This document shows, piece after piece, positions 1 through 8,705 of a DNA stretch of 64,000 nucleotides. The notes under the pieces are model-generated. The model was not told the DNA's origin. It was given only the letters and a program-made list of their open reading frames with translations, and did no database searches. Made by a program: the position numbers and the translations under genes. The first letter of the stretch is position 1; the number at the start of each line of letters is the position of its first letter. Source of the stretch: Bacteroidota bacterium (GTDB taxonomy: Bacteria > Bacteroidota > Bacteroidia > Cytophagales > Cytophagaceae); assembly GCA_023391415.1 (NCBI GenBank), contig JAEWAY010000013.1, positions 1 through 64,000 on the forward strand. The letters are read 5' to 3'.

Positions 1-114
1 AACGCCGACAGAGTTCCTGTTGAAACATGGAAAACTCTCCGAGTTTCCCACATTACAACAGGATAGCAATAATAATTCTAATTGGAATTATTTAGTTTTG
101 AATGTAGCTAGGTA

Positions 115-960
115 AGGGAAGATTACATTTCGGAAGAAGATTTTAAGTATGTAAACGAAATTCTTCACGAGAAGAATACAGGATACACTGTAGTAAAATA
201 CGAAGAGAATCGTCCTTTACAAGGATTTATACTTTGCCCGGTTTGTAATAATAAGTTCACTGGCTATAAGTCCAAAAAGACTTCTACCCATTATTACAAG
301 TGTAATACGGCAGGTTGTGAAGGAGGAAATGTTAATGCGGAAACAACCAAAAAATCTGTTAAAAGAGGTGCTCATGACTTGTTCCGAGATATGCTGAGCC
401 ATTGGGAGCTTTCCAAGGACTTAATACCGCTATATAAAAAACAATTGAAGGCTACCTTCTTAGAGATAAACGAAAATAATACCCTAGAAAAGAAGGAACT
501 AAAGAAACAACTTACTCTTTCGGAACAAAAGATTGAGAACCTCTATGAAAAGTTTTTAGAAGGAGATATTCCCAAAGAATACTTTGTCAAATTTATGAAC
601 AAGCTGGAAGATGAAAAGAAACTTCTTTCAGAAGAAATAGAAAAACGTGAGCAAAGTCTATCGAACCTGACAGAATACATAGATTTTGCCGTTCTAATCA
701 GCTCAATGCTTAGTGATTTATGGGATTGTAGCGATTATGAGGATAAACAGCTTCTACAAAAAACCATATTTCCGGACAAAATCTTTTATGACAAGAAAAA
801 CCACCAATATCGAACCTCCGAAATTAACACCGCATTGAAGGTAATTCGCTCTATTACAGAGGAAAAGAAAGGACAAAAAAAAGGACGAACTGGTGAAAAT
901 ACCAATTCGTCCGACTTAGTAGCGGGAGCAGGACTCGAACCTGCGACCTTCGGGTTATGA
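115..960 (+). pseudogene. Truncated serine recombinase (C-terminal part)
   Basis: An open frame without its N-terminus encodes the C-terminal half of a large serine recombinase. It begins in the segment just before the zinc ribbon (a stretch like YISEEDFKYVNEIL), then has a recombinase zinc beta-ribbon with Cys pairs CPVC (codons at 235-246) and CNTAGC (301-318), followed by a Lys/Glu-rich coiled coil (about 430-660). The catalytic Ser domain is absent, and the frame upstream is closed by a stop at 112-114. Another frame (2-112) is open into the window edge and could be the 3' end of an unrelated gene. The last 15 or so codons read through the tRNA-fMet terminator into the tRNA itself (the telltale GLEPATFGL), so the true 3' end is probably also lost. 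It looks AT-richer than its neighbours and uses GCA alanine codons that are scarce elsewhere here, which suggests a foreign origin. Confidence 0.8.
875..912 (-). terminator. Intrinsic terminator of tRNA-fMet
   Basis: On the minus strand a stem made of GGACGAA/TTCGTCC plus TGGT/ACCA (883-912) is followed by eight T residues (875-882). It sits 7 nt beyond the tRNA 3' end, so it is the tRNA terminator. The recombinase remnant reads across it on the other strand. Confidence 0.85.
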
Positions 961-992
961 GCCCGACGAGCTTCCATCTGCTCCATCCCGCG
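920..992 (-). tRNA. tRNA-fMet (anticodon CAT)
   Basis: The minus strand folds as a 73-nt cloverleaf with anticodon CAT, a GGTTCGAGTCC T-arm and a D-arm containing GAGCAGATGGAAGCTC. The initiator features are a mispaired first position (C1 opposite U72) and three consecutive G:C pairs next to the anticodon loop (CGGG/CCCG). No CCA is encoded at the 3' end, so it must be added by enzyme. A consensus promoter lies about 60 nt upstream and an intrinsic terminator follows directly. Confidence 0.95.
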
Positions 993-1051
993 CTGTTATT
1001 GTTAAACTACTATTTTTTGCTTTTTGTTCAATTCCTTCCGAATTGGTGATG

Positions 1052-1082
1052 CAAAGGTAGTCTTTATGGTTTAAAATCCAAA
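1052..1082 (-). promoter_or_regulatory. Consensus Bacteroidota promoter of tRNA-fMet
   Basis: The minus strand carries TTTG (1079-1082), exactly 19 nt, then TACCTTTG (1052-1059). This matches the Bacteroidota primary sigma consensus TTTG-N19-TAnnTTTG without mismatch. The predicted start site is near 1045, about 50 nt before the tRNA 5' end at 992. Confidence 0.85.
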
Positions 1083-1244
1083 GAATACTATCGTTATTTT
1101 TAAAATAAATGTCTAAGGTCTTATTAACTACGCCCTAATTTTAAAATAAGTAGTCATCATGAACAACATGACCAGGATCGGATTAGTTCCATCCGATGGA
1201 TGGGATGTATTGAGAGCGCCTTTATTTTTTCGCGAAACAAATTG

Positions 1245-1252
1245 TACCTTCG
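1245..1252 (+). promoter_or_regulatory. Possible -7 element of era
   Basis: TACCTTCG differs from TAnnTTTG by one base and lies only 7 nt before the era ATG. If used, the transcript would be leaderless or nearly so. No good TTTG element is seen 19 nt upstream, so this is tentative. Confidence 0.3.
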
Positions 1253-1258
1253 CGTACT

Positions 1259-2161
1259 ATGACGAATCCTATAAACGAATCTACGCATAAGGCGGGTTTT
1301 GTAACGCTGGTTGGTAGGCCCAACGCGGGCAAATCCACACTAATGAATATGCTGGTTGGAGAAAAGCTTTCGATTGTCACTTCGAAGGCGCAAACGACCC
1401 GGCACCGGATTCTTGGGATTGTCAACAGTGACGAATACCAGATTATCTACTCGGATACTCCGGGCATTATCAGACCTTTTTACCAGTTGCAGGAATTCAT
1501 GATGTCCTATGTCTCCATGTCATTGGAAGACGCGGATGTGGTCATGCTGGTGGTGGACCCCAAAGACCCTTATGAAGAGGATGAAACTATCAATCGCCTG
1601 AAACATACCCAATCTACCTTGCTGGTAGTGATTAATAAAATCGATTTGATATCGGATGAGGAACTGGAGCGACAGAAAAAGTTCTGGAACGATTTGCTGG
1701 AACCGGACAAGATTCTGGCGGTGTCCGCGATCAATGGTATTCATGTCGATCAGGTTTCTGAAAGTATTCTGGAGGTGTTGCCTGTACACCCGCCTTTTTA
1801 TGACAAGGACGTTCTGACGGATCGTCCGGAGCGCTTTTTCGCGGCGGAAGTAATCCGTGAAAAGATATTCAAAAACTATAAAAAAGAAGTACCTTATAGT
1901 ACCGAAGTCGTAATCACAAGCTTTAAAGAATCTGAAACGATCATTCGTATGAGGGCCGAAATTTATGTGGAACGGCAGTCGCAGAAAGGGATTTTGATCG
2001 GGAAAAACGGAGAAGCGTTGAAAAAGGTAGGTATACAGGCTCGTGAAGATTTGGAAAAGTTTTTTGGCAAGCAGGTATATCTGGAACAGTTCGTAAAAGT
2101 AGAGGGTGATTGGCGAAAGAGGGAAGGAGTATTGCGCAAATTTGGATACAAGCAGGATTGA
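1259..2161 (+). CDS. era: GTPase Era
   Basis: This is the ribosome-associated GTPase that binds the 3' end of 16S rRNA and assists 30S assembly. The 300-residue length is normal for the family. The G1 motif GRPNAGKS lies at residues 19-26, the G3 motif DTPG near residue 66 and the G4 motif NKID near residue 126. A C-terminal type-2 KH RNA-binding domain occupies roughly residues 200-285, with GKNGEALKKVG as the KH signature. The ATG start matches where family proteins begin. The gene stands alone between the tRNA and the next gene, 155 bp downstream. Confidence 0.97.
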   Translation: MTNPINESTHKAGFVTLVGRPNAGKSTLMNMLVGEKLSIVTSKAQTTRHRILGIVNSDEYQIIYSDTPGIIRPFYQLQEFMMSYVSMSLEDADVVMLVVDPKDPYEEDETINRLKHTQSTLLVVINKIDLISDEELERQKKFWNDLLEPDKILAVSAINGIHVDQVSESILEVLPVHPPFYDKDVLTDRPERFFAAEVIREKIFKNYKKEVPYSTEVVITSFKESETIIRMRAEIYVERQSQKGILIGKNGEALKKVGIQAREDLEKFFGKQVYLEQFVKVEGDWRKREGVLRKFGYKQD

Positions 2162-2316
2162 TTAAGAAATCATCCTGAATAAGACTGTTGTCTTTTTATA
2201 ATAAATACCTTTAATTTTTCGTGATAAATCAAAGGTTTCGCGGAATCAAGAAATATTCTACAGTAAGACGTTGTTATTGATTGTTTTGTAGGGTTTTATA
2301 GCTAAAAAATAGCTTC

Positions 2317-3255
2317 ATGAATCGGATATGTCGTTTGTTTTGTATTGAAAAACCAATTATTCAGGCGGGGATGGTATGGTGCAGTGGCTGGAAGCTGGCT
2401 TCGGCGGTTAGCGAAGCGGGAGGCCTTGGACTTATCGGTGCGGGTTCGATGTACCCTGATACGCTGAGGACGCATATTCGGAAGGTGAAAGCGGCGACCG
2501 GCCGGCCTTTTGGTGTCAATGTTCCCCTTTTATACCCGGATATCAAACAGCTTATGGATATCCTGATTGATGAAAAGGTGTCCATCGTATTTACTTCCGC
2601 GGGCAATCCCGCTACCTGGACCAGTTTGCTCAGGAGCCATGGTATGAAAGTAGCGCATGTGGTATCCAGTCTCAAGTTTGCCTTAAAGGCTCAGGAAGCG
2701 GGTGTCGACGCGGTAGTCGCGGAAGGCTTTGAGGCGGGAGGACACAACGGACGAGATGAAACAACTACATTCTGCCTGATTCCTCTGGTCCGGAAACATA
2801 TAGATATTCCACTTATCGCGGCTGGGGGTATCGCTACCGGACGGCAGATGCTTGCTGCCATGGCGCTTGGCGCCGATGGAGTACAGGTTGGCTCTCGTTT
2901 CGCGGTTTCCGCTGAGTCGTCCGCTCATCCGCGCTATAAGGAAGCGGTATTACGTTGCGGAGAAGGTGATACCGCGCTAGCACTTAAGGCGCTAACACCC
3001 GTAAGGCTGATCAAAAACGATTTTTATCATCAGATAAAGTCCGCAGAGGAACGGGGCGCCAGCATGGAAGAGTTGCGGGCAATCCTCCAAAAAGGAAGAG
3101 CCAAGAAAGGTATTTTTGAAGGAGATTTGCAAGAGGGAGAGCTTGAAATCGGTCAGGTCGCCGCGCTGATTGACTCGATCCGGCCCGCCGCGGAGATTGT
3201 TGAGGAACTTTGGAAGGAGTATCTCAGGGTGAAAAAGGAGATGGCGGATAACTGA
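2317..3255 (+). CDS. Nitronate monooxygenase / FabK-like flavoprotein
   Basis: This is an FMN-dependent TIM-barrel enzyme of the 2-nitropropane dioxygenase family, which includes nitronate monooxygenase and enoyl-ACP reductase II. It has 312 residues. The N-terminal PIIQAGM and GLGLIGAGSM, the central AEGFEAGGHNG and the phosphate-binding segments AAGGIATG and GVQVGSRF are all present. The ATG start fits the family, whose members begin with MNRI-type sequence. Sequence alone does not separate nitronate oxidation from fatty-acid enoyl reduction. It lies between era and a decayed dioxygenase, with no obvious operon partner. Confidence 0.88.
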   Translation: MNRICRLFCIEKPIIQAGMVWCSGWKLASAVSEAGGLGLIGAGSMYPDTLRTHIRKVKAATGRPFGVNVPLLYPDIKQLMDILIDEKVSIVFTSAGNPATWTSLLRSHGMKVAHVVSSLKFALKAQEAGVDAVVAEGFEAGGHNGRDETTTFCLIPLVRKHIDIPLIAAGGIATGRQMLAAMALGADGVQVGSRFAVSAESSAHPRYKEAVLRCGEGDTALALKALTPVRLIKNDFYHQIKSAEERGASMEELRAILQKGRAKKGIFEGDLQEGELEIGQVAALIDSIRPAAEIVEELWKEYLRVKKEMADN

Positions 3256-3256
3256 A

Positions 3257-3293
3257 GCATCTTGATAGCTGAGGTTCGAAGCTATCAAGATGC
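3257..3293. terminator. Strong stem-loop after the nitronate monooxygenase gene
   Basis: A perfect 14-bp inverted repeat (GCATCTTGATAGCT and its complement) with a 9-nt loop begins 2 nt after the stop codon. No T tract follows on either strand, so it may act as an RNA 3'-end stabiliser or a Rho-assisted stop rather than a classical intrinsic terminator. Confidence 0.45.
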
Positions 3294-3314
3294 CTTGATT
3301 GCCAGTATGGCTTT

Positions 3315-4039
3315 TCAACAACCGCTTAACCGTACGCCGCGCATGGAGCCCGAACCGAAAGCCATACTCTCAACCGGAAAGGAAATGTTGTCTTTTTTAT
3401 TCTGAAGACCAAGTATATAGATTAGAGGAATATAGTGATCTTCGGTCGGAGATTGCGCACGATATTGCCGCTACCGATGATCAGTACACCTTTGCTTCTC
3501 AAATAGGTGAGATCACGCGCCAGTTCATAGTGATACCCCATAGGTCTTTGTATGTCGATACTCATCTGAAATACCGGGATGTCGGCCAGCGGATACATCC
3601 GGGCCAGCACACTCCAGGTACCATGGTCCAGCCCCCAGTCGCGATCCTCTCGTACCTGACCTTGTTTGTAAGCTCTTTGGCTAGCGTTGGCGCTCCTTTG
3701 GTCGGATAGTCATTTCGTGGAGGGCTTTGGGGAAGCCATAAAAATCGTGTATAGTCCTGGGTTTCTCCATAGCGGTTACAAAAGTACCCCGAGTGAGCCA
3801 GTGCGCCGAGACGCGGAGGAGCGCCCTGGGACTTATGGAGTCGCCCAGTTTTTTCCAGATCCGGGTATCGGGATTGTCTTCGAGCGCGCTCATCAGATCG
3901 CTGTGGCCGATAAAAAGAGAGCGGGGAGTGTTTGCTCCGCGTTTTTCAGTTGTTTCAGCGATCTGGCAAAATTTTTTAATGGCATCGTCAGACTCAACGC
4001 CCCAGTTCCTATCAGACTTAAAAATTCCTTGCGATTCAT
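3315..4039 (-). pseudogene. Decayed 4,5-DOPA dioxygenase extradiol (YgiD/DODA family)
   Basis: Reading down the minus strand, fragments of a class III extradiol dioxygenase follow one another in different frames. They are a start MNRKEFLSLIG (from 4039), then LFIGHSDLMSALEDNP and SAHWLTRGTFVTAMEKPRTI (frame shifted near 3915), then DRDWGLDHGTWSVLARMYPL and GVLIIGSGNIVRNLR, and last SMAFGSGSMRGVRL before a stop at 3315. At least two frameshifts are needed. The first is explained by loss of one T in a T-run at 3912-3916. Segments expected between GNIVRNLR and the C-terminus are missing, so there is also an internal deletion. The usual GHGSPM motif reads GHSDLM, a further sign of decay. No active enzyme can be made. 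Confidence 0.85.
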
Positions 4040-4485
4040 ATCTCCAATACATCAAACATGTTTTAAACACCTATATGGGTTTTTTGTTCATTTACTTCTA
4101 TAAACTTTAATTATGGTTTGAAATGGGATGGAGGCTAATCGGAAGCGTCATGTTTGGTTATTATTTGGTATAATAAACTGTACTTAAGTTTGCTACCTAA
4201 AAATAACGGGACGCGTCGCTATGCATCGCTGTTGGTTTCGTCATAGCGCGTTAATCCGGCTATAATTCTTACAACGAACCTTTATTTCTTATTATATAAT
4301 CCTAAAAAGCGCCCACCGATCATGGATAGCCGGAAGGGCGATTTTATTATAATCTGATTTGTAATACTGTACCTCCGGCCATATTATATGTTTATACAAG
4401 AAATAGTAAGCGCTAAGTGTTCATTTCTAAAACTTTTTTAATATTTTTGAATTCCTTATATTTCTTCTATAAAAGGGATTATTCT
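4040..4485. other. Intergenic region, 446 bp
   Basis: This is AT-rich and holds no convincing gene. One hairpin at 4303-4347 is listed separately. Nothing else is seen except the likely upstream region of the decayed dioxygenase. Confidence 0.5.
4303..4347. terminator. Possible bidirectional terminator
   Basis: A GC-rich imperfect hairpin (GCCC, CCG and ATC pairing with GAT, CGG and GGGC, at 4309-4340) is flanked by an A run on the left and TTTTAT on the right. It could stop transcription either way, but no gene ends directly at it. Confidence 0.4.
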
Positions 4486-4956
4486 ATGGATAAATATATA
4501 TTTGAAGGCGATCAGTTCGCGATTTCCAAAAAAGGAATACATTTTTTAAAAAGCCGTTATAATTATGAAACGTTTAGTTTTTCTGACATCAAGAAGTTGA
4601 AAATATTCAGGGGAAAAGAAATAAAAAACTGGATTCTTCTTCTTTCGACCGGAGTAGTTTTCCTGCTTACCTCGCTGGCGTATGAATATAGTATCCTCAA
4701 AGACCATGTATTTGGCAATTCGGGCGAACGCCTGTATATGGAACAGTTTTCCATACCGATTGTTTTTATTCTGATAGGCGTTTATTGTATTATTCATTCT
4801 CTCAAAAACGGGCTTATTATGGAAGTAGCCACCTCCAAAAGTACGCGTCAGGTCGTACTTGACAGCTCCAATTCAGAGTATGAATTGGAGCAGCTTATTG
4901 ATTTTATCAGGGAGAAAATAAAGGATAGCGATGTGAAAATCTCTTATCCCGAATAG
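4486..4956 (+). CDS. Membrane protein of unknown function
   Basis: I do not recognise the family. The 156-residue protein begins MDKYIFEGDQFAISKKGI. This start is preferred over an upstream in-frame ATG at 4417 because the extra residues are Phe-rich and unlike a mature N-terminus. Residues 1-45 look like a short beta-rich cytosolic domain. Two hydrophobic segments follow (about 49-67 and 94-111), separated by an extracytoplasmic loop. A charged tail ends in an amphipathic helix (ELEQLIDFIREKIK). The layout resembles small PH-like membrane proteins, but that is only an impression. It is convergent with sdaA, 40 bp away. Confidence 0.6.
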   Translation: MDKYIFEGDQFAISKKGIHFLKSRYNYETFSFSDIKKLKIFRGKEIKNWILLLSTGVVFLLTSLAYEYSILKDHVFGNSGERLYMEQFSIPIVFILIGVYCIIHSLKNGLIMEVATSKSTRQVVLDSSNSEYELEQLIDFIREKIKDSDVKISYPE

Positions 4957-4996
4957 ATCGGACAACGGTTTATTTTGCCCGTAGCCATCTTTATTG

Positions 4997-6421
4997 TCAG
5001 CATTCCGTCAGATTGACCGGAACGTTGGCGGCCAACCCCCCCAAAGAGGTTTCCTTGTATTTGTCACTCATATTTTCCGCCGTTTCTTTCATCGCTTTTA
5101 TTACATTGTCCAGTGTGACTACGGCCTTTTCCGGATCGCCGGCGAGAGCGATCATAGAGGCCGTAATCGCTTTGACGGCTCCCATACTGTTGCGTTCAAT
5201 ACATGGAATCTGTACGAGTCCCCCGATTGGATCGCAGGTTAGTCCGAGATGATGTTCCGCCGCGATTTCCGCGGCCATCAATACCTGATCCGGAGTGCCA
5301 CCCAGGCATTCAGTAAGACCAGCCGCCGCCATGGAAGAAGATACGCCGATCTCGGCCTGGCATCCCCCGGCCGCCGCGGAGATGGTCGCTCCCTGTCGGA
5401 AAAATTTCCCGATTTCAGACGCCGTCAGCAAGAAAGCCGCGATATCCCGATCTCCAGCCACACGGCCGGAAAAACATATATAATATATCAGAACGGCTGG
5501 AATTACCCCGGCTGATCCATTGGTAGGCGCGGTGACGATTCTGCCCATCGACGCGTTGACTTCGTTGACGGCCATCGCCAGGCAGCTTACGCGAGTAAGT
5601 ACTTTGCGGAAATCTCCACCGATCTTCATGGCTTCCAGCCAGCCGGAAGGATCGTGATAGTCATGCTTGCGGAGTAGTTGACGGTTGAGAGCCGCCGCTC
5701 TCCGCGCGACACCCAAACCTCCCGGCAATACGCCCTCCGTATGGCAGCCTTCGTACGCGGATTCCAGCATCACATTCCATAGTTTTCGCAGATGTTCCCG
5801 GACTTCCTGTTCCGAACGAAGTCCCCGCTCGTTGGCCATCGCTATCGCCGATATCGACATTCCGGTTTCGGCGCATAATCTGGCCAGTTCTCCGGCGTTT
5901 TTGTAGAGATAAGATGCTCGCGGGCCGTGGCCAGAATCAGCCGGATGATTTTCTTCTCCCCGAATAAATCCGCCTCCGGTGGAAAAATAGGTTTTTTCTT
6001 CTTTTGAGCCATCCAGAAATGTAACGGAGAATTTCAGCGCGTTGGGATGAAAAGGATGTTTCTCTTTTTTAAGAAAATGGATGGATCGCTCCGGATGAAA
6101 GTAGAAGTCCGCTTCCTGATCGATCCGGATTCGGTTTTCGGCCAATACATCTTCATAGATTTCCTGGAGACTCCCGACAGGTACTGAGGTCGGATCGAGC
6201 TGGAGTAGCCCGTATACGATGGCCTTGTCCGTATAATGACCTTTGCCCGTGAGCGCCAGAGAGCCATACAGCGATACGTCGACGGATACGACATTCATAG
6301 GAATTCTGGTCCGCAGCCAGTCCATCCAGGCGGAAGCGGCTTTCCAGGGGCCGAGAGTATGCGAGCTGGAAGGACCGACGCCAATTTTAAGAATCTCGAA
6401 TATGCTAATAAAAGAACTCAT
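4997..6421 (-). CDS. sdaA: L-serine ammonia-lyase, iron-sulfur dependent, single chain
   Basis: It deaminates L-serine to pyruvate and ammonia with a [4Fe-4S] cluster in place of PLP. The 474 residues contain both the beta domain (N-terminal GVGPSSSHTLGP) and the alpha domain (NGSAGVIPAVL) in one chain, as in SdaA/SdaB. The cluster cysteines are visible in AAGGCQAEIG and in LTCDPIGGLVQIPCIERN. It is transcribed away from the permease at 6991 and separated from it by 569 bp. Serine catabolism next to an amino acid importer would make sense, but the link is only inferred. Confidence 0.95.
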   Translation of the reverse strand: MSSFISIFEILKIGVGPSSSHTLGPWKAASAWMDWLRTRIPMNVVSVDVSLYGSLALTGKGHYTDKAIVYGLLQLDPTSVPVGSLQEIYEDVLAENRIRIDQEADFYFHPERSIHFLKKEKHPFHPNALKFSVTFLDGSKEEKTYFSTGGGFIRGEENHPADSGHGPRASYLYKNAGELARLCAETGMSISAIAMANERGLRSEQEVREHLRKLWNVMLESAYEGCHTEGVLPGGLGVARRAAALNRQLLRKHDYHDPSGWLEAMKIGGDFRKVLTRVSCLAMAVNEVNASMGRIVTAPTNGSAGVIPAVLIYYICFSGRVAGDRDIAAFLLTASEIGKFFRQGATISAAAGGCQAEIGVSSSMAAAGLTECLGGTPDQVLMAAEIAAEHHLGLTCDPIGGLVQIPCIERNSMGAVKAITASMIALAGDPEKAVVTLDNVIKAMKETAENMSDKYKETSLGGLAANVPVNLTEC

Positions 6422-6866
6422 ACGTGATGCCGGGATTAATCGATTGCCTTTTCAACCGAAAGAGTATACGAATCCGGTGAGAAAAAAGTATGTTAAATCC
6501 CTTCCGCCGAAGATAAATTCGTTGGTTTTGTTCATTACTGAGCTTTGGGTTATCCTTTCGTTTTAGCAATTGCCTTCGTACGCCTTTATTCGACTCATTA
6601 TCAGAAAAATGAAAAGGAGCGAATTGTCGATAAAGCGCGAGGTCCCGTATCCGCTCTCTGAGTTTTCCGGCTTAGCCTGTAGGTTTGATGATGGGTTTCA
6701 CTTTGATTTGATTTAAATTGTAAGCGGTTTCCTAGCCATTTTATAGTCAAATTCATTATATTCAGCCCTCATTTATCAAATTGTAGTCCATCGGTCCGCT
6801 TTCCAACCCGAACATCCTATAATCGTTCGTGGAGTCGTAGTAATCTGGTGGGGTATTTTATAATAT

Positions 6867-6897
6867 TGATCCATAATAGATCATGGATTATTGATCA
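6867..6897. repeat. Inverted repeat TGATCcATAAT/ATTATtGATCA
   Basis: Two 11-bp arms with one mismatch and a 9-nt spacer containing GATCATGG lie about 95 bp before the permease start. It could be an operator for a dimeric regulator or an RNA hairpin in the leader. Confidence 0.45.
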
Positions 6898-6907
6898 GAT
6901 TTTAAAA

Positions 6908-6960
6908 GGCGTCGCTTCAGGTCGGAAAAAGACCGCCGGATAATGAAGACGCCATTTTTA
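6908..6960 (+). terminator. Terminator-like hairpin in the permease leader
   Basis: GGCGTC (6908-6913) pairs with GACGCC (6948-6953), with inner CTTCA/TGAAG and GGTC/GACC pairing, followed by ATTTTTA. It sits 30 bp before the start codon. A hairpin with a T tract here would either attenuate permease transcription or block read-through from upstream. The opposite strand also has a short T run. Confidence 0.5.
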
Positions 6961-6990
6961 GACAGAGAATAATCATAAATTAACGCGTGT

Positions 6991-8529
6991 ATGAAAAATC
7001 AGATTTGGGCTAAAAAATCGGTGGAGCAATATGAGGACGATATAAGACACAGCGGCCTGAAACGATCACTTGGAAAATGGGAACTGACCGCTTTGGGAAT
7101 CGGAGCGATCATTGGGGCCGGCATCTTTGTGATGACGGGAATCGGCGCTAAGGAGCACGCCGGGCCGGCGCTTGTCCTTTCTTTTATCGTCGCTGGTCTG
7201 GGTTGTGGCTTCGCCGCGCTTTGTTATGCCGAGTTCGCCTCTTTTCTTCCTGTAGAAGGTTCGGCGTACGCTTATTCTTACGCCGCGGTTGGAGAGCTTT
7301 TCGCCTGGATTATTGGCTGGGACCTGATTCTGGAATACGCGATGGCCTCGTCCGCGGTGGCGGTCGGATGGTCAGGCTATGTAGTCAAGTTTCTCAATCT
7401 TTTCGACATCAAAACGCCTCTCTGGCTAGTAACTGATTATTGGAGCGGCAAGGCTTTGGTAGATAAGCATGAATTGGTGGGAGACTTGTCTCCGCTTACC
7501 AACGCGTATTCGAATTATACCTTTCCTACCGTGTTTGGTGTTCCTTTCGCCTTCAATCTGCCCGCTTTCCTCATCATACTGGTTGTGACCTACGTCCTGG
7601 TAAAAGGGATCAAGGAGGCTTCATCAGCCAACAATATTATGGTTTTTATTAAGCTGGGTGTGGTTTTGTTTATCATTATCGTCGGGTTTATGTATGTCGA
7701 CGCGCAAAACTGGGACCCTTTTATTCCGGAAAGAATCTGGATCAAAACCAGTAGCGGTCAGGATCAGGAGGCTTATGGCTGGGTGGGGATTTTTTCGGGC
7801 GCGGCTTATATTTTCTTCGCTTACATTGGTTTCGACGCGGTAAGCACACAGGCGGGCGAAGCGATCAATCCGCAGAAAGACGTGCCTACAGGTGTTATTA
7901 CATCATTGATTATTTGTACACTCCTGTATATCCTGGTAGCGTTGGTGGTAACAGGCATGGTCAACTATAAGGATTTGGACATCGCGGCGCCCATCGCGGG
8001 AGCTTTTGGCGACAAGGGACTTTCTTACGCGGTCTTTATCATATCGATCGCGGCCATCGCCGGGCTTACTTCCGTGTTGATTGTCATGTTGCTGGGTCAG
8101 TCGCGCGTGCTCTACGCGATCGCCAAGGACGGGCTTTTGCCTTCCGGCTTTTTCGCCGCTGTGCATCCTACATTCAAAACTCCCTATAAGACGACTATTC
8201 TGATTGGTTTTATCGTAGCGGTCGTGGCGGCGTTTACCCCCATCGACTCTATCGCCAAGATGGTCAATATCGGTACCTTGCTCGCTTTTGTGATGGTTTG
8301 TTCCGCGGTTTGGCTGATGCGTTTCAAAGAGCCTTCCCGCCCCCGCCCGTTCAGAGTGCCTTTTATTTCCTTTATCGCTCCGATGGGTATATTGTTCAAC
8401 CTGTTGATGATGGTGTATCTGGGCTGGGAAAACTGGGTCCGCCTGTTGGGTTGGCTGGCGATTGGTTTTGTCATTTATTTTCTTTACGGCAAGAAACATA
8501 GCAAGCTCAGAGCCCGCGGTGATCAATAA
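6991..8529 (+). CDS. Amino acid permease (APC superfamily, cationic amino acid transporter type)
   Basis: This is an inner-membrane amino acid transporter of 512 residues with about 12 to 14 hydrophobic segments. The first helix carries the substrate-binding unwound motif GIGAIIGAGIFVMTG (around residues 35-50), typical of APC transporters. FFAYIGFDAVSTQAGEAINP in the middle is the hallmark of the CAT/YhdG branch. The C-terminal half has GQSRVLYAIAKDGLLP. The ATG start agrees with the family. It is transcribed alone from behind a hairpin-rich leader. The substrate cannot be fixed from sequence. Confidence 0.93.
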   Translation: MKNQIWAKKSVEQYEDDIRHSGLKRSLGKWELTALGIGAIIGAGIFVMTGIGAKEHAGPALVLSFIVAGLGCGFAALCYAEFASFLPVEGSAYAYSYAAVGELFAWIIGWDLILEYAMASSAVAVGWSGYVVKFLNLFDIKTPLWLVTDYWSGKALVDKHELVGDLSPLTNAYSNYTFPTVFGVPFAFNLPAFLIILVVTYVLVKGIKEASSANNIMVFIKLGVVLFIIIVGFMYVDAQNWDPFIPERIWIKTSSGQDQEAYGWVGIFSGAAYIFFAYIGFDAVSTQAGEAINPQKDVPTGVITSLIICTLLYILVALVVTGMVNYKDLDIAAPIAGAFGDKGLSYAVFIISIAAIAGLTSVLIVMLLGQSRVLYAIAKDGLLPSGFFAAVHPTFKTPYKTTILIGFIVAVVAAFTPIDSIAKMVNIGTLLAFVMVCSAVWLMRFKEPSRPRPFRVPFISFIAPMGILFNLLMMVYLGWENWVRLLGWLAIGFVIYFLYGKKHSKLRARGDQ

Positions 8530-8705
8530 GAAACTCCGCGGCGAGCGTTATTCCTGAGGAATGAAAAATGGAGAAACGCGGTTCTTCATTCAGGACGTGA
8601 TCGCGGTTTGGACGCTGACTCTTCTTCAATTAGCCGTATTTTGGAATCTTCCATGAAGGATACTATGTTGTACAGGTATTCGATTTATGAACCCACGCCC
8701 GCGCT

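Larger units (their letters stand above)
6422..6990. other. Divergent intergenic region between sdaA and permease, 569 bp
   Basis: No gene is seen. The right half contains two hairpins (6867-6897 and 6908-6960), listed separately. The left half must contain the sdaA promoter, but I could not identify a consensus one. Confidence 0.5.

Noticed and set aside
3299..4110. Several plus-strand open frames of 105 to 138 codons
   Set aside because: They are antisense to the decayed DOPA dioxygenase, whose motifs are on the minus strand.
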